DNA from: Rhodococcus sp. P1Y
GTDB taxonomy: Bacteria; Actinomycetota; Actinomycetes; Mycobacteriales; Mycobacteriaceae
NCBI RefSeq assembly: GCF_003641205.1
Contig: NZ_CP032762.1
Span: forward strand, 5,352,001 to 5,416,000
Length of the DNA: 64,000 bases
Direction: 5' to 3'
The first letter of the stretch is position 1; the number at the start of each line of letters is the position of its first letter. Below the pieces are notes generated by a model. It was not told the origin of the DNA and searched no databases. It saw only the letters and a list, made by a program, of their open reading frames with translations. This document shows positions 1-11,583 of this stretch, piece after piece. A program made the position numbers and the translations under genes.

Positions 1-2
1 TC

Positions 3-161
3 CTGCTATCGGATCAGGACGCCACTCGGATCGAGAAGGCCGTGCCGGCCGATGCGGTCGCAGGTGACCGCTACGCCGAGGCTCAGATGGCTCAGCTCGA
101 CAGCGAGCGCGCCAGCGCAATCCACCGGGCATCGGCGTCGAACAGTGCAGTTCGGTCGTAG
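3..161 (+). CDS. Aldo/keto reductase, C-terminal fragment (runs in from the left edge)
   Basis: Plus frame 3 is open from the window edge to a TAG at 159-161. The residues resemble the C-terminal end of aldo/keto reductases: a helix starting LLSDQDATRIEKAVP, then VAGDRYAEAQMAQLDSE, which is close to how many family members end. About 17 further residues follow before the stop. The last 70 bases overlap the 3' end of the convergent luciferase-like gene. Only about 52 residues are visible, so neither substrate nor catalytic residues can be judged. The assignment rests on the tail signature alone. Confidence 0.5.
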   Translation: MLSDQDATRIEKAVPADAVAGDRYAEAQMAQLDSERASAIHRASASNSAVRS

Positions 162-1096
162 GTCGACGTGGAGGCCAGGATCTCGTCCGGCGAGGTGACG
201 TCGATCAGCTTCTCGAGCTGGGAGGCCACCTCGTCGGGCGTCCCAAGGACCGCGCTGGCGAGCGACCGCTCCACGCGCTCGCGGGTCCGCGCCGGGGCAG
301 CGTCGAGATCGATCTTCGACGGGTGGACCAGCGGAGGGAACTCTCCGGTGCGCCGTGACTGCGCCATCGCCCACGCCTCGGGGAGTGCCAGTTCGCGCGC
401 CTCGTCGGTGCTGTCGGCGACGGTGATGTCGAGGGAGACGACGACCCGCGGTTCGGGGTTTTTCGGCGTCGGGACGAACTTGCGGCGATAGACCTCCAGT
501 GCAGATCCGTCGCCCTTCAGTATCGGCCCGCCCACCACGACCGGAAGTCCGGCTTTTGCCGCCACCGCGAGGCCCTGTCCCGTCGCAAGGACGTAGATCG
601 GGGGCGCGGGAACAGCCGGACGGATCGTCACCGCCGCCGTACCGTCGAGATAACTGTGAAGCTCGTCCAGGTCCGCGGCGAACGTGTCCGGCTCGTCGCG
701 ACCGGTGCGAAGGGCCCTTCTGACCGGCTCGGTGAACCCGAGGGACCGGCCGATGCCGACATCGACCCGGCCCGGGAACAAAGCCTCGAGCATCGCGAAC
801 TGCTCGGCGACGACGAACGGCTGATGATTGGGCAGCATCACTCCCCCGGACCCGATGCGGATCTTCGAGGTCGTCGCGCCGATCGCGGCCAAGAGGACCG
901 GGGGCGCTCCGCTCGCGATGCCGGGCACGCCGTGGTGCTCGGCTACCCAGAATCGGTGGTATCCGAGCTTCTCCGCGTTGACGGCCCTGTCGATCGTCGC
1001 CTTCAGCGCAGCGGCATCGCTGTACCCGTCGCGGGTTCGGGAGCGATCGAGCAAGGACAAGAGCACAATTGCACCAACCTTAGGTTCGTCGCTCAT
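92..1096 (-). CDS. LLM-class flavin-dependent oxidoreductase (bacterial luciferase-like monooxygenase)
   Basis: The 334-residue product has the luciferase-like TIM-barrel pattern: LLSLLDRSRTR near the N terminus, YHRFWVAEHHGVPG (around residues 46-59), a glycine-rich IRIGSGGVMLPNHQP segment and LFPGRVDVGIGRSLG. This is the MsnO8-like group of LLM proteins. Such enzymes use reduced flavin (FMNH2 or F420H2) and oxygen or a small organic substrate; the substrate cannot be read from sequence. The gene stands alone, divergent from a VOC protein, and its 3' end overlaps an aldo/keto reductase tail. Start is the ATG giving MSDEPKVG. Confidence 0.85.
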   Translation of the reverse strand: MSDEPKVGAIVLLSLLDRSRTRDGYSDAAALKATIDRAVNAEKLGYHRFWVAEHHGVPGIASGAPPVLLAAIGATTSKIRIGSGGVMLPNHQPFVVAEQFAMLEALFPGRVDVGIGRSLGFTEPVRRALRTGRDEPDTFAADLDELHSYLDGTAAVTIRPAVPAPPIYVLATGQGLAVAAKAGLPVVVGGPILKGDGSALEVYRRKFVPTPKNPEPRVVVSLDITVADSTDEARELALPEAWAMAQSRRTGEFPPLVHPSKIDLDAAPARTRERVERSLASAVLGTPDEVASQLEKLIDVTSPDEILASTSTYDRTALFDADARWIALARSLSS

Positions 1097-1173
1097 ATTT
1101 CCCGCTTTGTTCGCGGACCGTATCTGTCCTCGATCAGCGCGAAGATATCTCTACCCGAGAGAAGGAGACCACC

Positions 1174-1542
1174 ATGGACATCAAACTCGAGCTCGTCATC
1201 ATTCCAGTTTCCGACGTGGACCGCGCGAAGGACTTCTACGTGAAGATCGGGTTCAACCCCGATCACGACATGAGCCCCTCGGAGGGCATCCGGTTCGTGC
1301 AGCTGACCCCACCGGGTTCTGCGTGCTCGATCGCCATTGGGAATGGCATCACCGAGGCGACGCCAGGCAGCGTCGAGGGTCTACAGGTCGTCGTTGCCAG
1401 CGCCGAGAAGGCACGTGAGCATTTGGTGGCCGCAGGCCTCGAGATCGAACCCGTCGTCGACCTCGGGTGGGGGAAGTTCGTCTTCTTCGCCGACCCCGAC
1501 GGAAACAAGTGGGCGGTGCAGGAATTGCCTCAGTACTCATAA
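1174..1542 (+). CDS. VOC-family (glyoxalase/bleomycin-resistance fold) protein
   Basis: This 122-residue protein is a single vicinal-oxygen-chelate unit pair: it begins LELVIIPVSDVDRAKDFYVKIGF and ends FADPDGNKWAVQEL, the two hallmark segments of the family. A strong ribosome site (GAGAAGGAGA) lies just before the ATG. VOC proteins include dioxygenases, glyoxalases and antibiotic-binding proteins, and the activity is not predictable here. It is divergent from the LLM oxidoreductase, with which it could share a promoter region. Its stop codon lies inside a 15-bp tandem triplication. Confidence 0.85.
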   Translation: MDIKLELVIIPVSDVDRAKDFYVKIGFNPDHDMSPSEGIRFVQLTPPGSACSIAIGNGITEATPGSVEGLQVVVASAEKAREHLVAAGLEIEPVVDLGWGKFVFFADPDGNKWAVQELPQYS

Positions 1543-1575
1543 CATCGGTGCTCATAACATCAGTACTCATAACGT
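1531..1575. repeat. Three tandem imperfect 15-bp units
   Basis: Units CAGTACTCATAACAT, CGGTGCTCATAACAT and CAGTACTCATAACGT lie head to tail. The first contains the stop codon of the VOC gene and the last overlaps the stop of the convergent EEP-family gene, so the repeat spans the junction between two convergent genes. Confidence 0.85.
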
Positions 1576-2502
1576 CAGGGACGCTCGGATTCCTCGATGG
1601 TCCGACCCCGGAAGATCCACCACCGCTACGTCGGTCACCTCGGCGCCGCGGACGAGGACGTGATCGATCGCGATGAGGGGCGGGAGCGTCCAGTCGGCGC
1701 GGTACGTCGCGAGATGACCGGCCCCGACCTCGATCGCAGCGTCCCGGTAGCCGCCGGTCAGCAGGTTGCGATACCGCTTGTGGTCGTAGGTGGCATTGAA
1801 ATCGCCCGCAACCACCACGGGGCCGTCGTCGGCCGGGATCTTGGCGAGCAACTGTCCGATGGCCGCCAGCTCCCGCACCCAGGTCTCCGGGTGACGCGGC
1901 CACGGCGGTACGGGATGGACCGCGAACAGCAAGGGCAACGGCCCCCCCGGCACCTTCACCCGCGCCGAGAGTAGTTCGGTGACGTAACCGTCGTGACGTT
2001 GTTGGTCGTCGATGGGATGCCGCGAGTAGATGCCGGTGCCGTTTCCGCCCGACGCGGTGCTGACGAACGACTGCGGAAGCCTGTCGAGGAGGCCCTTCTC
2101 CACGAGGCGTCCGTGCGCCGCCGGAGTGAGTTCGACGACGGTGAGCACGTCCGGTTCGTACCGGTCCACCAGGGCGATGATCGCATCGGCGTCAGCCTTG
2201 CCGAGCAGAATATTCGCGTGCAGGACGCTGAACGGCGTGCCGTCGGTCGGCCGTCGCCGGAACCGGTTGACTCGAAGCGACGCCTGTGTCGACGCGGCCG
2301 CAACGACGGCAAGGGCCCCGACCACCGCTCCCACCGGGCCGAGGCCGACCGTCAGCAGCAAAGCGCCCGGAACCGAGGCCATCAAGGGAATGCGCGCGAG
2401 TGCGCCTGCGACGAGCACCACTTGATTCTTGGAATCGACCACATGCGCGACGACGGCCAGCAATGCAACCGTCACAAAAACGGCGCCGAGAACGATGATC
2501 AT
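1567..2502 (-). CDS. Membrane-anchored endonuclease/exonuclease/phosphatase (EEP) family protein
   Basis: The 311-residue protein has two or three hydrophobic segments in the first 90 residues, then an EEP domain. Visible motifs are FSVLHANILLGKAD (metal-binding Asn), VLTVVELTPAA (metal-binding Glu), GNGTGIYSRHPI, VVAGDFNAT (catalytic Asp/Asn) and the C-terminal GSDHRGI. Actinobacteria often carry such membrane-linked EEP proteins of unknown substrate (phosphodiesterase or nuclease). It converges on the VOC gene and is separated by a short intergenic stretch from the divergent GMC oxidase. Confidence 0.8.
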   Translation of the reverse strand: MIIVLGAVFVTVALLAVVAHVVDSKNQVVLVAGALARIPLMASVPGALLLTVGLGPVGAVVGALAVVAAASTQASLRVNRFRRRPTDGTPFSVLHANILLGKADADAIIALVDRYEPDVLTVVELTPAAHGRLVEKGLLDRLPQSFVSTASGGNGTGIYSRHPIDDQQRHDGYVTELLSARVKVPGGPLPLLFAVHPVPPWPRHPETWVRELAAIGQLLAKIPADDGPVVVAGDFNATYDHKRYRNLLTGGYRDAAIEVGAGHLATYRADWTLPPLIAIDHVLVRGAEVTDVAVVDLPGSDHRGIRASLTL

Positions 2503-2638
2503 CTAGGCGATACTCCCACCTCGAACTGAGGAGAGTCTGGGAAGTTTCACCGTTCGATGACGTCGGGTCGCTTTTGGCCGGATGAATAGGGAAGAATGCT
2601 TTTTCGGGTCGGGATCGAGTGCAGGGGACACATCACAC

Positions 2639-4261
2639 GTGAAACGCAGGCAACTGCTTCAGCTCGCAGCAGCAGGACTGGTCGGAATGACGGCGCCCCC
2701 TTTGGTGTGGGGTGGACGCGCGGGAGCCGTCCCCATCGGCGTCGGCTCGATTCAGTCACTGGTACCCGAGCTGTTCGCCGACCCGCCGCGTCCTCCTGAT
2801 CACTCCTCGGTCCTCGTGATCGGTTCCGGCTTCGGAGCAAGCGCGGCTGCTTTGCGTTTCGCCCAGGCCGGGAGCCACGTCACCGTTCTCGAACGCGGAC
2901 TCAGGTGGCCGCGTGACCCGTGGCGCGAAATCTTCACCGCCGACATGACCGCCGACGGCCGTGGTCTGTGGCAGCAAGGTTCGTTCACCAACATCACGGG
3001 CATGCCCGTCGGTCCGGTGGACCGTTTCGGCGGAGTTCTCGATACCACCCGCTTCGAGAATCTGTCGGTGTGGAGGGCAGCTGCCGTCGGCGGTGGTTCG
3101 ATCGTCTACACAGGCGTCACCATCGCGCCGGAAAAAAGATTCTTCGATCTGTCGTTCGGCGGCAAACTCGACTACGACGAGATGGCACGGACCTGGTACC
3201 CGAAGGCACGCTCGATGTTGCTGCCCTCGACGATGCCGGGCGACATCTACAACAGCCCCAACTTCGCGCATTCTCGGACATGGGACGACCATGCCCGACG
3301 CGCAGGCTTCACCCCCGAGGCCGTGGACGGCAACTGGAATTGGAGCGTGGTGCGCGACGAGATCGCCGGCCGGTCCCGTCCGTCCGCGACCATCGGAGCC
3401 AGCACGTTCGGAAACTCCAACGGCGCAAAGCACGATCTGACTCAGAACTACATCCCGCAGGCCGAGGGAACGGGCCGCACGACGGTCAGCCACAGTCATG
3501 AGGTCGCCTCGATCGGCACCGAATCCGGTGGCCGTTACCGCGTCGAGGTACGACGACTCTCCCCCGCGGGCGATGTCCTCGAGACCCGGACCCTTACGTG
3601 CGACAAACTCGTTCTCGGCGCCGGCTCCATCGGCACGACAGAACTGCTGCTCCGCGCGCAGGCCACCGGCGCACTCGGCAACTTGAACGAATTCGTCGGG
3701 CGCGGCTGGGGTACCAACGGCGACGCATCGATGACCAGGTCCCTCGGGCCCGCTGCCGGCACACCGCAGGCAGCGCCATGTGCGTCGCGCATCGTCGACG
3801 AATCCGGCCTTCCGCTGACCGTCGAGAACTGGTACGTCCCCGGCGTCCCGTGGGATCTCGGGTTCCTCGGCTCGCTCGGCATGACCATCGACCCGCTCCG
3901 CGCCGATTTCCGTTACGACGCAGGCAGCGACGGAATGACCCTCTCGTGGCCGAAGGGCGGAAGCCGCGACACCGTCGAATCGCTACGGGCAGTGCAGAAC
4001 CGGATGGCCGAAGCCGGCGGGACGGTGGTGTCGGCCGAACCGTTCACCCGTGACGTCGACGACACCTTCACCGCGCACCCACTCGGCGGCGCCGTACTCG
4101 GGGACGTCACCGACTCGCACGGCCGAGTCAAAGGCCACGACGGCCTCTACGTCGTCGACGGCGCCCTGATCCCCGGAAGCACCGGCGCGGCGAACCCGTC
4201 GCTCACCATCACAGCATTAGCCGAGCGCAACGTCGCTCGGATCATCGCCGACGGGCGCTGA
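2639..4261 (+). CDS. Tat-exported GMC-family oxidoreductase, cholesterol-oxidase-like
   Basis: I start at the GTG at 2639 because it places a twin-arginine signal (KRRQLLQLAAAGLVG) at the extreme N terminus behind an AGGGG ribosome site; an upstream ATG at 2582 has none. The mature protein has the FAD Rossmann motif VIGSGFGASAAALRFAQAG, a second FAD segment VGGGSIVYTG, and the GMC C-terminal pair HPLGG (His) and NPSLTITALAER (Asn), which match the active site of class I cholesterol oxidases. About 540 residues fits that family. Likely role: secreted flavin oxidase of a sterol or other alcohol. Substrate is inferred, not shown. Confidence 0.8.
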   Translation: MKRRQLLQLAAAGLVGMTAPPLVWGGRAGAVPIGVGSIQSLVPELFADPPRPPDHSSVLVIGSGFGASAAALRFAQAGSHVTVLERGLRWPRDPWREIFTADMTADGRGLWQQGSFTNITGMPVGPVDRFGGVLDTTRFENLSVWRAAAVGGGSIVYTGVTIAPEKRFFDLSFGGKLDYDEMARTWYPKARSMLLPSTMPGDIYNSPNFAHSRTWDDHARRAGFTPEAVDGNWNWSVVRDEIAGRSRPSATIGASTFGNSNGAKHDLTQNYIPQAEGTGRTTVSHSHEVASIGTESGGRYRVEVRRLSPAGDVLETRTLTCDKLVLGAGSIGTTELLLRAQATGALGNLNEFVGRGWGTNGDASMTRSLGPAAGTPQAAPCASRIVDESGLPLTVENWYVPGVPWDLGFLGSLGMTIDPLRADFRYDAGSDGMTLSWPKGGSRDTVESLRAVQNRMAEAGGTVVSAEPFTRDVDDTFTAHPLGGAVLGDVTDSHGRVKGHDGLYVVDGALIPGSTGAANPSLTITALAERNVARIIADGR

Positions 4262-4264
4262 CCC

Positions 4265-4306
4265 CGTGCGTGCGTAATTACGTCCCGGCGTAACTACGCA
4301 CGCACG
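4265..4306. repeat. Dispersed palindrome, GTAGT/ACTAC family, copy 1 (possible bidirectional terminator)
   Basis: Arms CGTGCGTGCGTAA and TTACGCACGCACG-like face each other between the convergent stop codons of the GMC oxidase and the PhoD gene. Related copies lie at 5994, 6051 and 56907. Confidence 0.7.
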
Positions 4307-4313
4307 ACCTGAG

Positions 4314-5921
4314 TCAGCCCAGCTGAATTTCCGGGCGTCCTTCGGGAACGGTGACCGTCGTTGCCGTTCTGATCGACGCGCCCGGCCTCGATACTGCATC
4401 GAGTACCCGTACCTCCGAACGCCATTCGTTCGGCGTGAGTCGGCCACGAAGGTAGCCACGTCGCGCGTTACCGAACTTGACGTGTGGAGAACAGGCTGCG
4501 ATCGCGGCACCCGTCCCATCGACATCGGCGCCGTCCTTGCCCGACGCGATCGACGTCGTTGCGATCTCGACGCCCACGACCGGAGACACCTGATCCTGGT
4601 AGTCACGTTGGAGTTCGGAGACGATCGTGCGGTGGATATCGCCGACGATCGACGCGACGTTCTTCGTCCCTCGATCCCGCGCCCCGTCCAGAATGCGATG
4701 CCGCGACGCCTCGTAACCGCTCCACGGATCCATGCCGACCTTGCGGTCACCGTCCAATCCCTGCGCGAGGTCGGAGATGACCGTCTGGTGCGCAAGGAAA
4801 TTCCACGTCGAGGGCGACGAGAACCCGTCGAGAATCCATTGCTCTTGCTCGGCACCGGTGATCGTCCGTGACGGATCAGCCGTCTCGGCGTTCTGCGCGT
4901 GTTCCTTGTCGCCGTTCGCTTGATCGCTGCGGTACTGACGGGTGTCGAGCACGGAGAAGTCGACGAGGTCGCCGAAAGAGAATCGGCGGTAGACCTTCAT
5001 GTCGGGTCCTGCCGGTTTCACGTTCGCGCGGACAGGAGTGTTCTCCCACCACGCTTTGAACGCATCCGCCCTGCGTAACAGAAACTCTCGCGGATCATCG
5101 CCATCCTGGCTGATGTCCGACGCCCAGTTGTTGTCGACCTCGTGGTCGTCGAACGTCGACACGAACGGTGCCGACGCATGAGCCGCGGCGAGGTTTTCGT
5201 CCGCCTTGTACAGTGCGTATCGATCGCGATAGTCGCTGAGCTGCATGGTTTCTCGACTTGCGGATTCCGGCATGGGCTGGCCCGCCCGCGCTCCTTCGTC
5301 CTTGATGGCGTACTCGTAGATGTAGTCGCCGAGGAAGAAGACGACGTCCAGATTCGACTGTGCGAGATCGGAGTACGCGCCGAAGTAACCGTCCTCCCAT
5401 TTCTGGCACGACGCCCATGCGAAGTCGAGTTGCTGGAGGGCCTGCCCGGCGGCAGGCGCGGTTTTCGTGCGGCCCACTGGACTCGAGTGTGGCCCGACGA
5501 GGAAGCGATAGAAATACTCCCGTCCTGGATTCAGGCCTTTGACGTCGATATGCAAGGACCAGCCGTCGAACTCGGTGGCGAGATCGATCCCCTCCTGCGC
5601 GATCGATGTGAACTTCTCATCGGTCGCGATCTGCCACCTCACCGGGACCACGCCCGGCGTCATCCCGCCCTGGTACGCAAAGGGATCCGTTGCAAGTCGG
5701 GTCCAGAGCAGCACCGAATCCGGAAGCGGGTCGCCCGAGGCCACCCCGAGCCGGAACGGGTAGTCCGGAGGTATCGCCGACTGCGCGCGAGCCGTTGCCG
5801 AACTGAGTTCCGGCGCGAACGCAAGCGCTCCCACCAACGCACTCCACGTCAGGAACTGCCTGCGCGTCGCTCCTCCGCTCAGCGAGATGTCACGGCCGAT
5901 TCGTAGATTGCTTCTCCCCAT
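4314..5921 (-). CDS. PhoD-family alkaline phosphatase / phosphodiesterase, Tat-exported
   Basis: From the ATG at 5921 (MGRSNLRIGRD...) the protein carries a Tat signal (ATRRQFLTWSALVGALAF). The frame extends to 6008, but that upstream part runs through a dispersed repeat, so I do not use it. The mature part shows the PhoD signature: FRLGVASGDPLPDSVLLWTRL, a metallophosphoesterase core with FLGDYIYEYA, FDDHEVDNNW and VGDIHRTIVSE. PhoD enzymes hydrolyse phosphomonoesters or diesters outside the membrane and usually need calcium and iron; this is family knowledge. Length, about 535 residues, is normal. No Pho box was identified. Confidence 0.88.
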   Translation of the reverse strand: MGRSNLRIGRDISLSGGATRRQFLTWSALVGALAFAPELSSATARAQSAIPPDYPFRLGVASGDPLPDSVLLWTRLATDPFAYQGGMTPGVVPVRWQIATDEKFTSIAQEGIDLATEFDGWSLHIDVKGLNPGREYFYRFLVGPHSSPVGRTKTAPAAGQALQQLDFAWASCQKWEDGYFGAYSDLAQSNLDVVFFLGDYIYEYAIKDEGARAGQPMPESASRETMQLSDYRDRYALYKADENLAAAHASAPFVSTFDDHEVDNNWASDISQDGDDPREFLLRRADAFKAWWENTPVRANVKPAGPDMKVYRRFSFGDLVDFSVLDTRQYRSDQANGDKEHAQNAETADPSRTITGAEQEQWILDGFSSPSTWNFLAHQTVISDLAQGLDGDRKVGMDPWSGYEASRHRILDGARDRGTKNVASIVGDIHRTIVSELQRDYQDQVSPVVGVEIATTSIASGKDGADVDGTGAAIAACSPHVKFGNARRGYLRGRLTPNEWRSEVRVLDAVSRPGASIRTATTVTVPEGRPEIQLG

Positions 5922-5993
5922 CGTTCGAGGCTCTACCGCTGGAGCGAACTGGGCACGTCTCCGGCCTGAAGGCGTGGTGAACTCGCGCTGACG

Positions 5994-6039
5994 CGCCCGT
6001 GCGCGCAAACGTACCGCCCGACGTCACTACGCACTCACG
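5994..6039. repeat. Dispersed palindrome, GTAGT/ACTAC family, copy 2
   Basis: Left arm CGCCCGTGCGCGC, right arm CACTACGCACTCACG, separated by about 18 bases. It lies in the divergent region between the PhoD gene and the next VOC gene and is almost adjacent to copy 3. Confidence 0.65.
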
Positions 6040-6050
6040 AGCTGCGACCT

Positions 6051-6099
6051 CGTCGTGCGTGCGTAGTAGCCGCGGGGTGTCACTACGCGCGCACGGGCG
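6051..6099. repeat. Dispersed palindrome, GTAGT/ACTAC family, copy 3
   Basis: Left arm CGTGCGTGCGTAGT and right arm CACTACGCGCGCACG enclose a GC-rich loop. It follows copy 2 after 11 bases, forming a tandem pair in a divergent promoter region. Confidence 0.7.
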
Positions 6100-6147
6100 A
6101 AGCCACACGGACCGTACTTGTCCGCAATTCGGCGCACAGTGGCAGTC

Positions 6148-6564
6148 GTGACATCACCGGATCGCACAGGCTCCCAGATCGACCACCTCAACTTCGGCGT
6201 ATCGGACCTGCAGGCCAGCGCGGAGTTCTACCGCGGAGCGCTTGCACCGCTGGGGATAACCGAGATCATGCGCGTACCTCCTGGCGCCGAGCAGCTCGCG
6301 ATGATCGCTTTCGGCTGGGCACACGTGAAGCCGTTCTTCTGGATCGTCGACGCCCCCGGCTCGCAGGTCGGCCCGCATACCCATCTGGCCTTCAGCGCAC
6401 CCGATCGCACGACGGTCGACGCTTTCCACGACGCTGCACTCGCCGCGGGGGCCACCGAGTTGCGTCCCCCAGGACTACAGCCGGAGTATCACGCAACCTA
6501 CTACGGATCCTTCGTCCGCGACCTCAACGGCATCGACCTGGAAGCCGTGTGCCACCACGTTTAG
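6148..6564 (+). CDS. VOC-family (glyoxalase-like) protein
   Basis: The product (about 138 residues) shows QIDHLNFGVSDLQASAEFYRGAL at the start and YYGSFVRDLNGIDLEAVCH at the end, the paired VOC metal-site regions (His near the N terminus, Glu near the C terminus). The frame is open from a TTG at 6118, with GTG codons at 6139 and 6148; I choose 6148 because it starts just before the domain, but no ribosome site decides the matter. The stop overlaps the convergent MarR gene by 4 bp. Substrate unknown. Confidence 0.75.
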   Translation: MTSPDRTGSQIDHLNFGVSDLQASAEFYRGALAPLGITEIMRVPPGAEQLAMIAFGWAHVKPFFWIVDAPGSQVGPHTHLAFSAPDRTTVDAFHDAALAAGATELRPPGLQPEYHATYYGSFVRDLNGIDLEAVCHHV

Positions 6565-7049
6565 GCGAGCGTGCCCCGCTCGCGCACCTGAGCTCTGAGG
6601 CGCGTCATCACATCGCCCAGAGCCGCCAGATCCGCGTCGTCCAACCCTTCGAAGAACAGCCGCTGCACAAGGGCGACGTGGTCGGGCGCCGCCTCCTCGA
6701 CCGCGCGTCGGCCCAGCGCGGTCAGCAACGCGTCCGTTGCTCGGCCGTCCGATGCTGATGCCCGACGTTCGGTGAGCCCGCGTCCGCACATCCGTTTCAG
6801 GTGGTGCGACAACCGGCTACGTTCCCAGCCGATCTCCGACGCCAGCTCACTGACCCGCCTACGCCCGTCCGGGCTGTCGGCCAGCGCCACCAGGACCGAG
6901 TAGTCGGCGAGGGACAGTTGGTGATCTTCGGTGAGTTGACGATTCATCTCGTACGTCATCTGCAGTGACAGGCCCATGTAGGCACGCCAGACGACGGCCT
7001 GCTCCGACGACAACCATGGAGGATCGGGCGCCCCCGCTTTGCGTGACAT
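6561..7049 (-). CDS. MarR-family transcriptional regulator
   Basis: The 162-residue protein has the MarR winged-helix layout: a dimerisation helix (RAYMGLSLQMTYEMNRQL), LSLADYSVLVALADSP, a recognition region VSELASEIGWERSRLSHHLKRMCGRGLTERR, and the wing with SASDGRATDALLTALGRRAV. It is transcribed divergently from the NTF2-like gene across a 46-bp gap, so that gene and itself are the likely targets. The effector is not predictable. Confidence 0.87.
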   Translation of the reverse strand: MSRKAGAPDPPWLSSEQAVVWRAYMGLSLQMTYEMNRQLTEDHQLSLADYSVLVALADSPDGRRRVSELASEIGWERSRLSHHLKRMCGRGLTERRASASDGRATDALLTALGRRAVEEAAPDHVALVQRLFFEGLDDADLAALGDVMTRLRAQVRERGTLA

Positions 7050-7095
7050 ATCATGTACTTTCCGGCTCGAATGGTCCCAACCTTAGAGGGAACAC

Positions 7096-7458
7096 ATGAC
7101 ACAAGAAATCAAGGCCGATGCGGTTCGTCGCAACGTACTGGAGGTTTTCAACGCCGATGACGACGGTAGTCGCCGCGAACTCATCGAATCCCTGTATCAC
7201 CCCGACGCAGTCTTCTACGAAGCCGAAAGCACGGCGACCGGGCGAGATGCCATCGTCGACGCGGTTCGCGCGCTGCACGAGAACACCGCTGGACTCACGT
7301 TCAGCGTGGCGATCGAACCCACGGTGATCGCGGACCTCGCGCGCATCTCGTGGGCTCTGTCGCCGCCCGACGGCCCCGCGGTCGTCACCGGCATGGACGT
7401 CGTCGTCTTCGACGGTGACAAAATCTCGAAGCTGTACACATTCCTCGATCCCCAGTAG
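7096..7458 (+). CDS. NTF2-like / SnoaL-fold small protein
   Basis: A 120-residue single-domain protein. The pattern (N-terminal helices, LIESLYHPDAVFYEAES, GRDAIVDAVRALHE, VVTGMDVVVFDGDKISKLYTFLD) is typical of the nuclear-transport-factor-2-like fold that includes SnoaL cyclases and ketosteroid isomerases, many without known activity. A GAGGGAACAC ribosome site precedes the ATG. It is probably controlled by the divergent MarR regulator. A strong hairpin terminator follows. Confidence 0.8.
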   Translation: MTQEIKADAVRRNVLEVFNADDDGSRRELIESLYHPDAVFYEAESTATGRDAIVDAVRALHENTAGLTFSVAIEPTVIADLARISWALSPPDGPAVVTGMDVVVFDGDKISKLYTFLDPQ

Positions 7459-7470
7459 TTCGCGAACACG

Positions 7471-7505
7471 AAAAAGCCCCGCACCTCGAAAGGTGCGGGG
7501 CTTTC
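7471..7505. terminator. Bidirectional intrinsic terminator between NTF2-like gene and rpoC
   Basis: Arms AAAGCCCCGCACCT and AGGTGCGGGGCTTT form a long GC-rich stem with a CGAA-type loop, flanked by A/T runs on both sides. It can serve both the plus-strand NTF2-like gene and the minus-strand rpoBC transcript. Confidence 0.9.
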
Positions 7506-7524
7506 CAGTGGTGCGGTTGAGTGC

Positions 7525-11481
<3,957 letters not shown>

Positions 11482-11542
11482 GTAACTTCCTTTCCCCGTG
11501 ATGGGTGTTGTGCTGCTGCTGATCAGATCAAAGGTGTTCGCC

Positions 11543-11572
11543 CTGCGGGCTTGCAGCGATGCAAGCCCGCAG
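11543..11572 (-). promoter_or_regulatory. Strong intercistronic hairpin between rpoB and rpoC
   Basis: Perfect 13-bp arms CTGCGGGCTTGCA and TGCAAGCCCGCAG enclose a GCGA tetraloop 11 bases after the rpoB stop. On the minus strand no clear U-run follows, so it looks more like an RNA processing or stabilising element, or a partial attenuator, than a full terminator. Confidence 0.6.
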
Positions 11573-11583
11573 GACCGAGAGAA

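Noticed and set aside
5922..6008. Longer N terminus for PhoD
   Set aside because: It would translate part of a dispersed palindrome and displace the Tat signal from the N terminus.
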